A DNA stretch of 64,000 bases from an uncultured Anaerolineaceae bacterium. Lineage in GTDB: Bacteria; Chloroflexota; Anaerolineae; Anaerolineales; Anaerolineaceae. Position numbers and translations under genes: made by a program. The notes beneath the pieces were generated by a model that saw only the letters and a program-made list of their open reading frames with translations, ran no database searches and was not told where the DNA came from. Shown piece by piece: positions 7,782-16,276 of the stretch; position 1 is the first letter of the stretch; the number at the start of each line of letters is the position of its first letter. The DNA is taken from the NCBI GenBank assembly GCA_927443345.1, contig CAKMKJ010000010.1:43674-107673 (forward strand), in the 5' to 3' direction.

Positions 7782-9728
7782 ATGGATTTTGAAGAAAACA
7801 AAGATACTACGGTAATCAAAAGAACGACAGATTATAAACCGGGTAAGAATTGGCGAAATATGTTGCTTGGCAGGCCGCTTTCCACCGCGGATGCCCCCCA
7901 TCAAACCATTGGCAAGTTTCTTGGATTAGCCGTATTTTCTTCAGACGCCATGTCTTCAGTGGCTTACGCTCCCCAAGAAATGTTGTTGATCCTGGCAGCG
8001 GCTGGCGTCACTGCTTTTCATATTTCGATACCGCTTGCCATGGGCATTTGTGTGCTCCTGGCGATCTTAATCATCTCTTATGAACAAACCGTACATGCGT
8101 ATCCAAATGGCGGTGGTGCATTCATCGTTGCCAGAGATAACTTAGGACCAGTGCCAGCCCAAACCGCTGCAGCAGCGCTTTTGACAGATTACATTTTAAC
8201 AGTGGCAGTTTCGATCTCATCAAGCTCTGCTCAGCTTGTTTCTGCTTATCCTGCTCTTTATGAATATCGTGTTTGGATTGCTGTTGTTTTGGTGTTATTC
8301 GTTATGCTGGTAAACCTGCGAGGGGTTAAAGAATCAGGTATCACTTTTGCAATTCCGACTTATTTCTTCCTTCTAATGATGTACATCACCATTGGTGTCG
8401 GATTGGTGAGACTTTTGCTTGGTACTTTGGGTGTTGTAGATAATCCCCCAATGGATGTAATGGGAATTGAACAATCCATTCAACCCATTACGGCTTTTCT
8501 GATTTTGAAAGCATTTGCCAGTGGTACGACTGCTGTAACTGGCGTTGAGGCTATTTCTGATGGAATTACTGCTTTTAAGGAACCACGGTCAAAGAATGCA
8601 GGTACGACCTTAATTATTATGTCATTGATCCTGGGGTCATTGATGTTGGCGATTACTTTCTTGTCGAACCAGGTCGGCGTTCTTCCTTCTGAAGAAGAAA
8701 CGCTCATCTCACAGCTGGCCCGTACTATTTTTGACAATCGCGGCATTTTATATATTGGAATCATCAGTGCAACCACCATTATCTTGGTTATGGCGGCAAA
8801 TACGGCCTTTGCTGACTTTCCAAGGCTGGCGGCAATCGCAGCAGCAGACGGCTATTTGCCGCGTCAATTGACATATAGAGGAAGTCGTTTGGTGTTCTCC
8901 AGAGGCATTGTAGCGCTCGCCTTGATTGCAATATTACTGATCATTGGGTTCCAGGCCAGCGTATCAAGATTGATCCCCTTATATGCTGTGGGTGTATTTT
9001 TGTCGTTTACTTTTTCTCAATCCGGAATGGCCCGAAGATGGTGGAAAACCGGAAAGCTAAAACCCGGTGAGACCATTGTTGAGAAAGGCTCAACGCTTGT
9101 TTATGACAAACTTTGGAAACTAAAACTGATCGCAAATAGTGTTGGGGCTGTGATGACTGCGGTGGTTATGGTGGTGTTTGCCATCACCAAATTCATTGAT
9201 GGTGCATGGTTTGTTATTGTTTTAATCCCGGTTCTTGTGCTTATATTTTCTTCAATTCACAAACATTATACAAAATTAGCGGGTGATCTATCGCTTGAGA
9301 ATTACAGTGCAAAAAACCGAATTGTTCGGCAGCGGGTTATCATGCCGATTGGTGGTGTTCATAAAAGCACATTGGCTGCATTAAGATATGCCAAAACCTT
9401 ATCCGATGATATTACGGCCGTCCATGTTTCGATTGATCCTCTTGAAACGAAAAAAGTTCAAGAAAAATGGGAAATGTGGGGAGACGGCTATCGTTTGGTA
9501 ATATTAGATTCACCCTATCGCTTGTTTGTTGAACCTTTGTTAGAGTATATCGAAGAATTAGATGAATCCAAAGCGCCAAACGAGATTGTCAGCATCGTTG
9601 TGCCTCAATTTATCCCCCGACATTTTTGGAATGGTTGGCTGCATACGAACACGGCTGATACACTCAGGCGGGTCTTGCTTTATCGTAAAGATATCGTAAT
9701 TATGGAAGTACCCTATCAAGTTGATTGA
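7782..9728 (+). CDS. kimA: KimA-like high-affinity potassium/proton symporter (APC family)
   Basis: 648 aa. The order of motifs matches Bacillus KimA (YdaO): LAVFSSDAMSSVAYAPQEML in TM1, YPNGGGAFIVARDNLG, LKAFASGTTAVTGVEAISDG, ILVMAANTAFADFPRLA, and IPLYAVGVFLSFTFSQSGM. About 12 membrane segments span residues 40-500. A soluble C-terminal domain of about 140 residues follows, with an HVSIDPLE region as in KimA. The family imports K+ and is inhibited by c-di-AMP in Firmicutes. Two RCK subunits follow at short spacing, which supports a role in potassium homeostasis. Cation specificity and regulation here are inferred. Confidence 0.85.
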   Translation: MDFEENKDTTVIKRTTDYKPGKNWRNMLLGRPLSTADAPHQTIGKFLGLAVFSSDAMSSVAYAPQEMLLILAAAGVTAFHISIPLAMGICVLLAILIISYEQTVHAYPNGGGAFIVARDNLGPVPAQTAAAALLTDYILTVAVSISSSSAQLVSAYPALYEYRVWIAVVLVLFVMLVNLRGVKESGITFAIPTYFFLLMMYITIGVGLVRLLLGTLGVVDNPPMDVMGIEQSIQPITAFLILKAFASGTTAVTGVEAISDGITAFKEPRSKNAGTTLIIMSLILGSLMLAITFLSNQVGVLPSEEETLISQLARTIFDNRGILYIGIISATTIILVMAANTAFADFPRLAAIAAADGYLPRQLTYRGSRLVFSRGIVALALIAILLIIGFQASVSRLIPLYAVGVFLSFTFSQSGMARRWWKTGKLKPGETIVEKGSTLVYDKLWKLKLIANSVGAVMTAVVMVVFAITKFIDGAWFVIVLIPVLVLIFSSIHKHYTKLAGDLSLENYSAKNRIVRQRVIMPIGGVHKSTLAALRYAKTLSDDITAVHVSIDPLETKKVQEKWEMWGDGYRLVILDSPYRLFVEPLLEYIEELDESKAPNEIVSIVVPQFIPRHFWNGWLHTNTADTLRRVLLYRKDIVIMEVPYQVD

Positions 9729-9748
9729 TACGGATTAATCGAGGATAA

Positions 9749-10411
9749 ATGAAAACTATTGTTGTTGGATGTGGACGAATTGGAGCAACGCTGGCCTATA
9801 GTCTTTATAAGCGAGGTCACGAAGTCTCTGTGGTAGATGATAACCCCTTATCATTTAACAATTTACCCGCAGATTTTCAAGGTCGTCTGCATGAAGGCGA
9901 CGCCCTTAACCATGATGTTTTGATGCGCGCAGATCTGACTAATTGTGATGCTTTAGCTACAGTTACAAACAATGACGCACTAAACGCAGTGATTGCACAT
10001 ATTGCCAAAGTAGAATTCCAGGTTCCCAACATCATAGCCCGTAATTATGACCCTCACTTAAGGGCGTTGTTTGAAGCCCTTGGCATTCAAGTGGTGAGTT
10101 CAACCAGTTGGGGCGCACAAAGAATTGAAGAGTTGATGACTGATGGTGATTTTCGAACTGTCTTTTCTGCAGGGAATGGAGAGGTTGAAGTCTACGAACT
10201 GGTAATCCCTGATGGATTTGATGGCAAGAAAATATCAGATCTAATCAAATGTACGACTTGTAAGCCGCTCTCAATTTCTCGGGCTGGACGCGCATTTTTA
10301 CCAGAAATAGATACTGAATTACGCTCAGGTGACCTGTTAAATGTAGCGGCAACTTTTGATGGTATTAACGAAACGCGCTCTCAGCTGCGCGAGGGAAAGA
10401 AGGCAGGTTAA
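9749..10411 (+). CDS. TrkA/KtrA-type RCK subunit (first)
   Basis: 220 aa. The N-terminal Rossmann RCK_N domain has the nucleotide motif VVGCGRIGATLAYSL with an acidic strand-2 end (VVDD). The C-terminal TrkA_C region runs from about 140 to 215. RCK proteins gate K+ channels or transporters on binding NAD(H), ATP/ADP or, at the C-domain, c-di-AMP. It is 20 bp after kimA and 1 bp before a second RCK gene. No TrkH/KtrB membrane partner is encoded nearby, so its target may be the KimA-like protein or a distant transporter. Confidence 0.8.
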   Translation: MKTIVVGCGRIGATLAYSLYKRGHEVSVVDDNPLSFNNLPADFQGRLHEGDALNHDVLMRADLTNCDALATVTNNDALNAVIAHIAKVEFQVPNIIARNYDPHLRALFEALGIQVVSSTSWGAQRIEELMTDGDFRTVFSAGNGEVEVYELVIPDGFDGKKISDLIKCTTCKPLSISRAGRAFLPEIDTELRSGDLLNVAATFDGINETRSQLREGKKAG

Positions 10412-10412
10412 T

Positions 10413-11081
10413 ATGTTTGTAATTATTGCAGGCGGCGGAAGAACAGGTGCGCAATTGGCTCGCTCATTATTAAGTGAAAATCATACTGTGCATGTTATCG
10501 AACATCGTAAAGAAGTATTGACTCGCATTCACAAAGAACTCCCCACCGAAGTGATCTTTCCGGGCAACGCGTTGGATACCCAGGTCTTGGAACAAGCCGG
10601 CATCAAGGAGGCGCAGGTATTTGCAGCCACAACCACATCAGATGCTGAAAACTTGAGCTTGTGTTTTCTGGTGAAGGAACGTTACAAGATTAAGAGAACG
10701 ATTGCGCGTGTCAACAATCCCCGTGACGCATGGCTTTTCGACTCCAAGTTTAACGTGGATGTGGCAGTCAACCAGGCGGATATCCTTTCGCGATTGATCC
10801 AGGAAGAAATGTCTCTGGGAGACATGATGACCCTGCTCAAGCTAAAACGCGGACGTTATTCATTGGTTGAAGAAAAGATCCCATCTGGCTCAAAAGTTTG
10901 CGGGGTTTCGATTAAAGACTTAAAACTGCCAGCAAGTTGTGTAATCGCCGCCATTCTCCGTCATGGAGAGATTGTTTTACCACGTGGAACCACCGTGCTG
11001 AAAATCGAAGATGAAGTTCTCGCGATCACCGATACAGAAGGCGCCAGACAATTGGCCGCTATTTTGGGTAATGCAGAATAG
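10413..11081 (+). CDS. TrkA/KtrA-type RCK subunit (second)
   Basis: 222 aa from the ATG at 10413, 1 nt after the previous stop. An earlier in-frame start at 10356 would overlap the first RCK gene and adds no conserved sequence. RCK_N begins with FVIIAGGGRTGAQLARSLL and has an acidic strand-2 residue (HVIEHRKE). TrkA_C covers about 135-218. It is related to, but clearly diverged from, its neighbour, so the pair may form heteromeric rings. The order permease-RCK-RCK makes a three-gene operon. Confidence 0.8.
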   Translation: MFVIIAGGGRTGAQLARSLLSENHTVHVIEHRKEVLTRIHKELPTEVIFPGNALDTQVLEQAGIKEAQVFAATTTSDAENLSLCFLVKERYKIKRTIARVNNPRDAWLFDSKFNVDVAVNQADILSRLIQEEMSLGDMMTLLKLKRGRYSLVEEKIPSGSKVCGVSIKDLKLPASCVIAAILRHGEIVLPRGTTVLKIEDEVLAITDTEGARQLAAILGNAE

Positions 11082-11093
11082 CGAAAATCATCT

Positions 11094-11122
11094 TTGACCA
11101 AGTCTAAACGTTAAGGTATAAT
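11094..11122 (+). promoter_or_regulatory. Sigma70-type promoter of rpmH-rnpA operon
   Basis: TTGACC (11094-11099), a 17-nt spacer and TATAAT (11117-11122). It has the same hexamers and spacing as the kimA promoter. Transcription should start near 11129, about 38 nt before rpmH. Confidence 0.8.
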
Positions 11123-11166
11123 TCACGTTTGCATTCAAAAAAGTCAGTGATTGAGAGGAACACAGC

Positions 11167-11337
11167 ATGACCAAAAGGACTTACCAACCGAGAATGCGCC
11201 GCCGTTTGCGTGTGCATGGATTCCGATCTCGCATGGCGACAGCCGATGGACGAGAAGTGTTAAAACGCCGCCGTACAAAAGGCCGCCACAAGTTAACTGT
11301 TTCAATGAATAACCATGTAAAAAGGATTCAATGGTAA
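11167..11337 (+). CDS. rpmH: 50S ribosomal protein L34
   Basis: 56 aa, starting [18 protein letters not shown]. This is the standard L34 sequence, with the basic core [11 protein letters not shown]. It is slightly longer than the usual 44-46 aa because of a C-terminal tail ([12 protein letters not shown]). A GAGAGG ribosome site precedes the ATG. It heads the conserved rpmH-rnpA-yidD-yidC-jag cluster. In many bacteria dnaA lies next to rpmH; here the RCK genes are upstream instead. Confidence 0.97.
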   Translation: MTKRTYQPRMRRRLRVHGFRSRMATADGREVLKRRRTKGRHKLTVSMNNHVKRIQW

Positions 11338-11412
11338 TTTCTGACCATAAAGGCTAGCCTTGAACTCGTTTCTGGTAGATTTGATTGCAGAAGAGAGAAG
11401 GCAGGTTGATGG

Positions 11413-11781
11413 GTGAAACCAAAGTTTCGAATTACCCGAGCGATTGACTTCAAGCGGGTGCGTCATTTAGGCAAAACTTATACGCACCCGCTTGCAGTGT
11501 TAAAGATAGCTCAGGGTGAAGCAGAAAATTCGCGGGCAGGAATAGTAACTGGAAAAAGTATTGGAAATGCGGTTGTCAGAAATCGCGCCAAGCGTCGGTT
11601 AAGAGCTACTTTATCCAAGTTTCTCCCGTTTTTACTAAAACCATCAGATCTATTGGTAATTGCCCGCGAACCTATAAATAACGCTACATCTGTTGATCTT
11701 ATGAACGCAGTGAGGCAGTTGTTGAATAGAGCGGAATTGATCGACCCGGAAGACTATGATGCAGGCAGACCAGCAAGTTGA
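11413..11781 (+). CDS. rnpA: Ribonuclease P protein component
   Basis: 122 aa with a GTG start. The RNase P signature is the basic helix [15 protein letters not shown] at about residues 51-65, which contacts the RNA subunit, preceded by [16 protein letters not shown]. The protein helps RnpB RNA remove 5' leaders from pre-tRNAs. It lies 75 nt after rpmH and overlaps yidD by 26 nt, the usual compact arrangement. Confidence 0.93.
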   Translation: MKPKFRITRAIDFKRVRHLGKTYTHPLAVLKIAQGEAENSRAGIVTGKSIGNAVVRNRAKRRLRATLSKFLPFLLKPSDLLVIAREPINNATSVDLMNAVRQLLNRAELIDPEDYDAGRPAS

Positions 11782-12043
11782 GGTTGTTGAACCTCGATTA
11801 AGAGATTTACCATTCAAAATTGGAAACATCCCCAGATTCATTTTTTTAGGATTGATCAGGGGATACCAGAAGGCGATCTCACCGGCGTTACCAGCGGATA
11901 CATGCAGATTTTATCCGACCTGCTCACATTATGGATATCAGGCAATTTACAAGTACGGTGCCATCAAAGGCACCGGAATGGCAATTTGGCGTGTACTACG
12001 CTGCAATCCCTATAATCCCGGTGGATTTGACCCGGTGCCATAA
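11756..12043 (+). CDS. yidD: Membrane protein insertion efficiency factor YidD
   Basis: 95 aa. The family signature is complete: [20 protein letters not shown], then [12 protein letters not shown] and [14 protein letters not shown], with conserved cysteines in each. YidD is a small amphipathic protein that assists YidC-dependent insertion. Two adjacent ATG codons (11756 and 11759) are both possible starts. The 26-nt overlap with rnpA suggests coupled translation. Confidence 0.95.
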   Translation: MMQADQQVEVVEPRLRDLPFKIGNIPRFIFLGLIRGYQKAISPALPADTCRFYPTCSHYGYQAIYKYGAIKGTGMAIWRVLRCNPYNPGGFDPVP

Positions 12044-12100
12044 GCGAAAATAATCAAGATATAATGAAGAGACCCCAATCAATAAAGGGAAAGCTAAAGA

Positions 12101-13165
12101 ATGAAAAATAAAATACTGACCATTTTTATTGTAATATCCGTGCTCGCGATCTCCTTAACCTCTTGTTCTGATATGAACTCAACTGCCACCAGTTGGGGAG
12201 GGGCGACTGTCACGGATTCAGCAGTATATTTTGCTGATGGAATGCAAGTTATTGCATTAAGGCTGGATAATGGTGCTGAAATTTGGGCTTATCCTGAAAA
12301 GGCAGCAGCAAATAGAACATTCCTCGCAGCACCTGTGCTTGTGGGTGAGCAATTGATCATTGCGGATGCAGGCAACCTTCTAACCAGCATCAACAGCCGC
12401 GATGGTGTTACCCAAAATTGGCAATTTGCGGGTGCGAAGGGCAAATATATTGATTCTCCATTGGTGGTTGGTGAAACTATTGTTGCCCAAAATGCGGATA
12501 ATTCAATCTATGCTTTGGACCTTAAAGGGACAAAGTTGTGGGCTTTTACTGCTGAGCATTCTTTCTGGGCTCAACCTGCAAGTGATGGTCAATTAGTGTT
12601 TGCTCCCAATTTTGATCATTATCTTTATGCAGTAAATCTTGAGACCGGTGTTCTACGATGGAAGACAGAGCTCAAGGCTTCGCTTGTTGCCCGCCCGACA
12701 CTGGTTGACGGTGTCATTTATGTCGGCAATCTCAATGGAGATTTTTTTGCTGTTGACAGTGAAAGAGGCACCATCCTTTGGGAAACCAAGGTCGCTGGTG
12801 GAGTATGGGCAGCACCGATTTTTGTCGATGGTCTGTTGTATTTTGGTGACCAGACCGGCATTGTCAATATTCTTGACGCAGCCGATGGCTCTGTTGTAGA
12901 TTCAATTAATGTTGAGTCAGGAATAGTTGGGTCAGGTGTTATCGTCACAGATGGCATTGTGTTTGGCAAAGAGAATGGCGATATCATAACAATTGGTTTC
13001 GACGGGTCAAATCTTGGAACTAAAACTGTTGGCGGCTCAATCTATTCTAACCTTTCAATTAATGGCAATTTGTTTGTTGTAGTTGCCACTAAAGGTGATA
13101 ATCCCCTCGTAGCATTTGACACTGATGTCAAACAGAGCTGGGTTTACACCACCTCCAAGAAATAA
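12101..13165 (+). CDS. PQQ-binding-like beta-propeller lipoprotein (BamB-like fold)
   Basis: 354 aa. The signal peptide ends with lipobox LTSC (Cys22). The mature part is a series of propeller blades with repeats such as VYFADGMQVIALRLDNGAEI, IYALDLKGTKLWAF, LYAVNLETGVLRWKTEL and FFAVDSERGTILWETKVAGG, typical of PQQ/BamB propellers. It sits between yidD and yidC, 14 nt before yidC, so it is likely coexpressed with the insertase. A chaperone or scaffold role at the outer face of the membrane is my inference; BamB's usual outer-membrane partner system would not exist in a monoderm. Confidence 0.75.
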   Translation: MKNKILTIFIVISVLAISLTSCSDMNSTATSWGGATVTDSAVYFADGMQVIALRLDNGAEIWAYPEKAAANRTFLAAPVLVGEQLIIADAGNLLTSINSRDGVTQNWQFAGAKGKYIDSPLVVGETIVAQNADNSIYALDLKGTKLWAFTAEHSFWAQPASDGQLVFAPNFDHYLYAVNLETGVLRWKTELKASLVARPTLVDGVIYVGNLNGDFFAVDSERGTILWETKVAGGVWAAPIFVDGLLYFGDQTGIVNILDAADGSVVDSINVESGIVGSGVIVTDGIVFGKENGDIITIGFDGSNLGTKTVGGSIYSNLSINGNLFVVVATKGDNPLVAFDTDVKQSWVYTTSKK

Positions 13166-13179
13166 GGATGGCATAAACC

Positions 13180-13965
13180 ATGTGGGATACCATTATTATC
13201 AATCCGTTTATAAATCTGCTTTTGTGGATTTACATGATGGTAGGCAACTTTGGTGTTGCCATCATCCTGTTTACCACATTAACTAGAGTTATTTTGTACC
13301 CATTGACTGCAAAACAGATCAAGGGTGCACAGGCTATGCAGGAATTGCAGAAAAACAAACGCTACCTGGATATTCAAGAGAAATACAAAGGCGATAAAGA
13401 AAAATTAGCTCAAGAACAGATGAAACTTTATCAAGAGCTAAAGATAAATCCGCTTTCTTCTTGTTTACCAACTTTGCTGCAGTTTCCGATCATTATTGGT
13501 CTTTATCAGGCATTGATCCAAAGTATTGCCTCAGCGCCTCTTGATCTATTGAAATTGACCAGACACCTCTACCCTGACTTCCTAAAAATTCCCGATCTAA
13601 TTCCGCTGAATACTCAATTTTTGTGGATGGAATTAGGACAGCCGGAGCGTCTTTACATCCCCGGAATCAGTTTTGGAATTCCGATTTTGACCATCATAGT
13701 TGTCATCACAACCTACATTTCATCTAAAGTTATAGCACCACCTCCACAACCGGGTGCCAATGACCAGGGTGCCATGATGACCAAGATGATGAATATTTAT
13801 ATGCCGATCTTGATGGGTTGGTTATCTTATACACTTTCTGCAGGTTTGGCACTATACTTTGTTGTGTCCAACGTGATTCAAATTTTGCAATACGCTATAA
13901 CTGGTAAAATATATTGGGGAAACGTGTTCCCTTGGTTAAAGAAAACAGAAATTAAAAAACCCTGA
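13180..13965 (+). CDS. yidC: Membrane protein insertase YidC/OxaA
   Basis: 261 aa, the short (Gram-positive/Oxa1-like) form without a large periplasmic domain. The conserved core is FTTLTRVILYPLTAKQ (with the groove Arg), a cytoplasmic coiled loop at about 48-85, SCLPTLLQFPIIIGLYQAL, and C-terminal membrane segments at about 165-190 and 205-240. The protein inserts and folds membrane proteins alone or with SecYEG. It lies inside the rnpA-yidD-yidC-jag operon, 22 nt before jag. Confidence 0.93.
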   Translation: MWDTIIINPFINLLLWIYMMVGNFGVAIILFTTLTRVILYPLTAKQIKGAQAMQELQKNKRYLDIQEKYKGDKEKLAQEQMKLYQELKINPLSSCLPTLLQFPIIIGLYQALIQSIASAPLDLLKLTRHLYPDFLKIPDLIPLNTQFLWMELGQPERLYIPGISFGIPILTIIVVITTYISSKVIAPPPQPGANDQGAMMTKMMNIYMPILMGWLSYTLSAGLALYFVVSNVIQILQYAITGKIYWGNVFPWLKKTEIKKP

Positions 13966-13987
13966 TAGCAGAGAATCGAGACAAAAT

Positions 13988-14767
13988 ATGCCCCAGGAAA
14001 AAACTACTCTTGAAGTAATTGCACCTACTACAGATGAAGCCATTGCCAATGGTCTAAAACAATTGGGAATCAGTGAAGATTTGGTAGATGTTGAAATACT
14101 GGATGCAGGGTCTCGCGGGTTATTAGGAATTGGTGGAAGACAATCTCGTGTACGTTTAACCATCAAAGCAGAACCTGAAAAAGCAGCAGAATCCAAACCG
14201 CAATCAGCCACAAGGAGCTCATCTGCATCAGCGAGCGAGATGGTTGAGTATCGTGAATCAAAAAGCATTGATGTAGACGCTCTTTCAGAAGACGAAAAAC
14301 AGGCACTCAAGGTCTCGAAGACAGTGGTGGTTGAACTGCTCGAACGTATGCGTGTGAAGGCAGTGGTTGAACCCTGTTATATTGCACCTGAAGACGACAA
14401 AGATGAGCGAATCATCCTGATCGACATTCAGGGAAATGATTTGAGCATTTTAATTGGTAGAAGGTCAGAAACCTTAAATGCACTTCAATATATTTCTAGC
14501 TTGATTGTCAGCAAAGAATTGGGCCGCTGGGTTCCAATGATGATTGATGTGCAGGGTTATCGCAAGCGTCGTGACCGTCAACTCAGGCAGTTGGGCCGCA
14601 AAATGGCCGAACAGGCCATTCAAACCGGCAGACGGCAGGTGCTTGAACCGATGCCAGCAAATGAACGGCGAGTCATCCATCTTGAGTTGCGAAATCACCC
14701 TGAAGTGATTACCGAAAGTATGGGCGAAGAACCCTACCGCAAGGTAACCATCTCACCAAAAAACTAG
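13988..14767 (+). CDS. jag: RNA-binding protein Jag/KhpB (EloR)
   Basis: 259 aa in three parts. The N-terminal Jag_N domain (about 5-55) contains GSRGLLGIGGRQSRV. A linker follows, then a KH-like domain (about 110-190) with LIGRRSETLNALQYISSL, and an R3H domain (about 195-258) with ANERRVIHLELRNHPEVITES. In Gram-positives it binds RNA with KhpA and influences cell elongation. It is the last gene of the operon; a strong terminator follows 9 nt after the stop. Confidence 0.92.
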   Translation: MPQEKTTLEVIAPTTDEAIANGLKQLGISEDLVDVEILDAGSRGLLGIGGRQSRVRLTIKAEPEKAAESKPQSATRSSSASASEMVEYRESKSIDVDALSEDEKQALKVSKTVVVELLERMRVKAVVEPCYIAPEDDKDERIILIDIQGNDLSILIGRRSETLNALQYISSLIVSKELGRWVPMMIDVQGYRKRRDRQLRQLGRKMAEQAIQTGRRQVLEPMPANERRVIHLELRNHPEVITESMGEEPYRKVTISPKN

Positions 14768-14776
14768 CACTTCAAA

Positions 14777-14804
14777 AGAATCCGGTTTTCCGGATTCTTT
14801 TTTT
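14777..14804 (+). terminator. Intrinsic terminator of the rpmH-jag operon
   Basis: A perfect 9-bp stem AGAATCCGG/CCGGATTCT with a TTTT tetraloop (14777-14798) is followed by a run of six T. Confidence 0.93.
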
Positions 14805-14862
14805 AATTATGCGAATAGGGTAAAATTGTCAGACAATTCGATTTGCGGTATCAGGAGTGATC

Positions 14863-16158
14863 ATGAATGCAGTAGAAATCATCATCAAAAAGCGCGATAA
14901 ACTGGAATTATCCAGAGAAGAAATTGAATTTTTTATTAATGGATTGTCGAGCAAACAAATCCCGGATTATCAGGCTGCAGCATGGCTGATGGCAGTAGTG
15001 CTAAATGGTATGAATGAAAGAGAAACCACTGATCTCACCCTGGCCATGGCAAACTCAGGTGAAGTGCTGGATTTGAGTGGGGTGGTTCCCATTGAGGTGG
15101 ATAAACATTCTACGGGCGGAGTTGGTGATAAAACCACGCTGGTGGTGGAACCTTTAGTAGCTGCCTGCGGACTACCCGTGGGTAAGATGTCGGGCCGGGG
15201 ATTGGGTTTCAGCGGTGGCACACTGGATAAGGTTGAAGCTATTCCGGGGTTTCGTACTTCGTTTACGCGTGATGAGTTCATCAGTTTGCTGCGTGATACC
15301 GGGTTGGTATTAGCCGGTCAAAGCGGCGATATGGCGCCAGCGGATGGTGTGCTTTATAAACTGCGTGATGTCACCGGCACTGTGGATTCCATCCCATTAA
15401 TTGCTTCATCAGTCATGAGCAAGAAAATAGCAGGCGGAGCTCAAGCTATCGTACTGGATGTGAAAATTGGTGTCGGCGCATTCATGAAAAACCTCGATGA
15501 TGCTCGAAAACTTTCTCAATTGATGGTGTCGATTGGCAAACTGAGCGGGCGAAGGGTGATAGCCTTGCTGTCAGAAATGAACCAGCCGCTAGGCTGCGCT
15601 GTCGGCAATGCTCTTGAAGTCAAAGAGGCCATAGAAACTCTGCATGGTAAAGGTCCTGCAGATTTTACAGAACATTGTCTGCATGTTGCTTCTCACATGT
15701 TGGTCGTTGGCGAAAAAGTAAATGATCTGGTTGAGGCTCGTGCGCTGGTTGAAAAAACGATTAACAGCGGTGAAGCGTGGCAAAAATTCCGCCAGATGGT
15801 GATCAACCAGGGTGGGGATGTCTCTTTTGTAGACTATCCCGAAAAGATGCCGCTGGCACCGGTGATCGAAACCATCCTTGCTTCTTCAGATGGTTATTTG
15901 AAGTGGATAGATGCCAAAGAAATCGGTGAAACGACTGTTGAGATGGGGGCTGGCCGCAAGAAAAAAGATGATCTGATTGATCACGCGGTGGGTGTGATCA
16001 TCCATCACAAAGTGGGTGATAAAGTCAGCAAGGGTGACGCATTATTCACACTGCATGCCAATAGTCAATCAAGTTTCGATATGGCAAAAGAAAGAATCTT
16101 TAAAGCTCACGTGATGAGCGAATCTGTGTGTGAACCGCTGCCACTGTTTTATAACTAA
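14863..16158 (+). CDS. pdp: Pyrimidine-nucleoside (thymidine) phosphorylase
   Basis: 431 aa. The start is ATG 14863 with AGGAG at 14853-14857. A GTG 6 nt upstream falls on the ribosome site. The family signature is EVDKHSTGGVGDKTTL and SGRGLGFSGGTLDKVEAIPG, with the catalytic residues of the phosphate and pyrimidine pockets. The enzyme converts thymidine or uridine plus phosphate to base plus (deoxy)ribose 1-phosphate. Together with the purine nucleoside phosphorylase and MTA phosphorylase elsewhere in the window it fits nucleoside salvage. It is monocistronic; two hairpins follow. Confidence 0.9.
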   Translation: MNAVEIIIKKRDKLELSREEIEFFINGLSSKQIPDYQAAAWLMAVVLNGMNERETTDLTLAMANSGEVLDLSGVVPIEVDKHSTGGVGDKTTLVVEPLVAACGLPVGKMSGRGLGFSGGTLDKVEAIPGFRTSFTRDEFISLLRDTGLVLAGQSGDMAPADGVLYKLRDVTGTVDSIPLIASSVMSKKIAGGAQAIVLDVKIGVGAFMKNLDDARKLSQLMVSIGKLSGRRVIALLSEMNQPLGCAVGNALEVKEAIETLHGKGPADFTEHCLHVASHMLVVGEKVNDLVEARALVEKTINSGEAWQKFRQMVINQGGDVSFVDYPEKMPLAPVIETILASSDGYLKWIDAKEIGETTVEMGAGRKKKDDLIDHAVGVIIHHKVGDKVSKGDALFTLHANSQSSFDMAKERIFKAHVMSESVCEPLPLFYN

Positions 16159-16175
16159 TCATCATCAAAAAAAAT

Positions 16176-16208
16176 CCATCACTTCTGTTTGGAATTATTA
16201 AGTGATGG
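16176..16208. terminator. Hairpin after the phosphorylase gene
   Basis: CCATCACTT (16176-16184) pairs perfectly with AAGTGATGG (16200-16208) around a 15-nt AT-rich loop. There is no clear T-run. It may act as a Rho-independent-like or mRNA-end structure between convergent genes. Confidence 0.45.
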
Positions 16209-16225
16209 TCAATAGGTTAAGTGTA

Positions 16226-16255
16226 AGTCCCCGATCTCACTAGAAATCGGGGACT
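16226..16255. terminator. Second hairpin between convergent genes
   Basis: A perfect 10-bp stem AGTCCCCGAT/ATCGGGGACT (16226-16235 with 16246-16255) has a 10-nt loop. It is followed by an AT-rich stretch rather than a strict T-run. It lies between the phosphorylase gene and the converging HD-GYP gene and could end either. Confidence 0.6.
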
Positions 16256-16276
16256 AAATTTATTTTCTGGAAGTTG

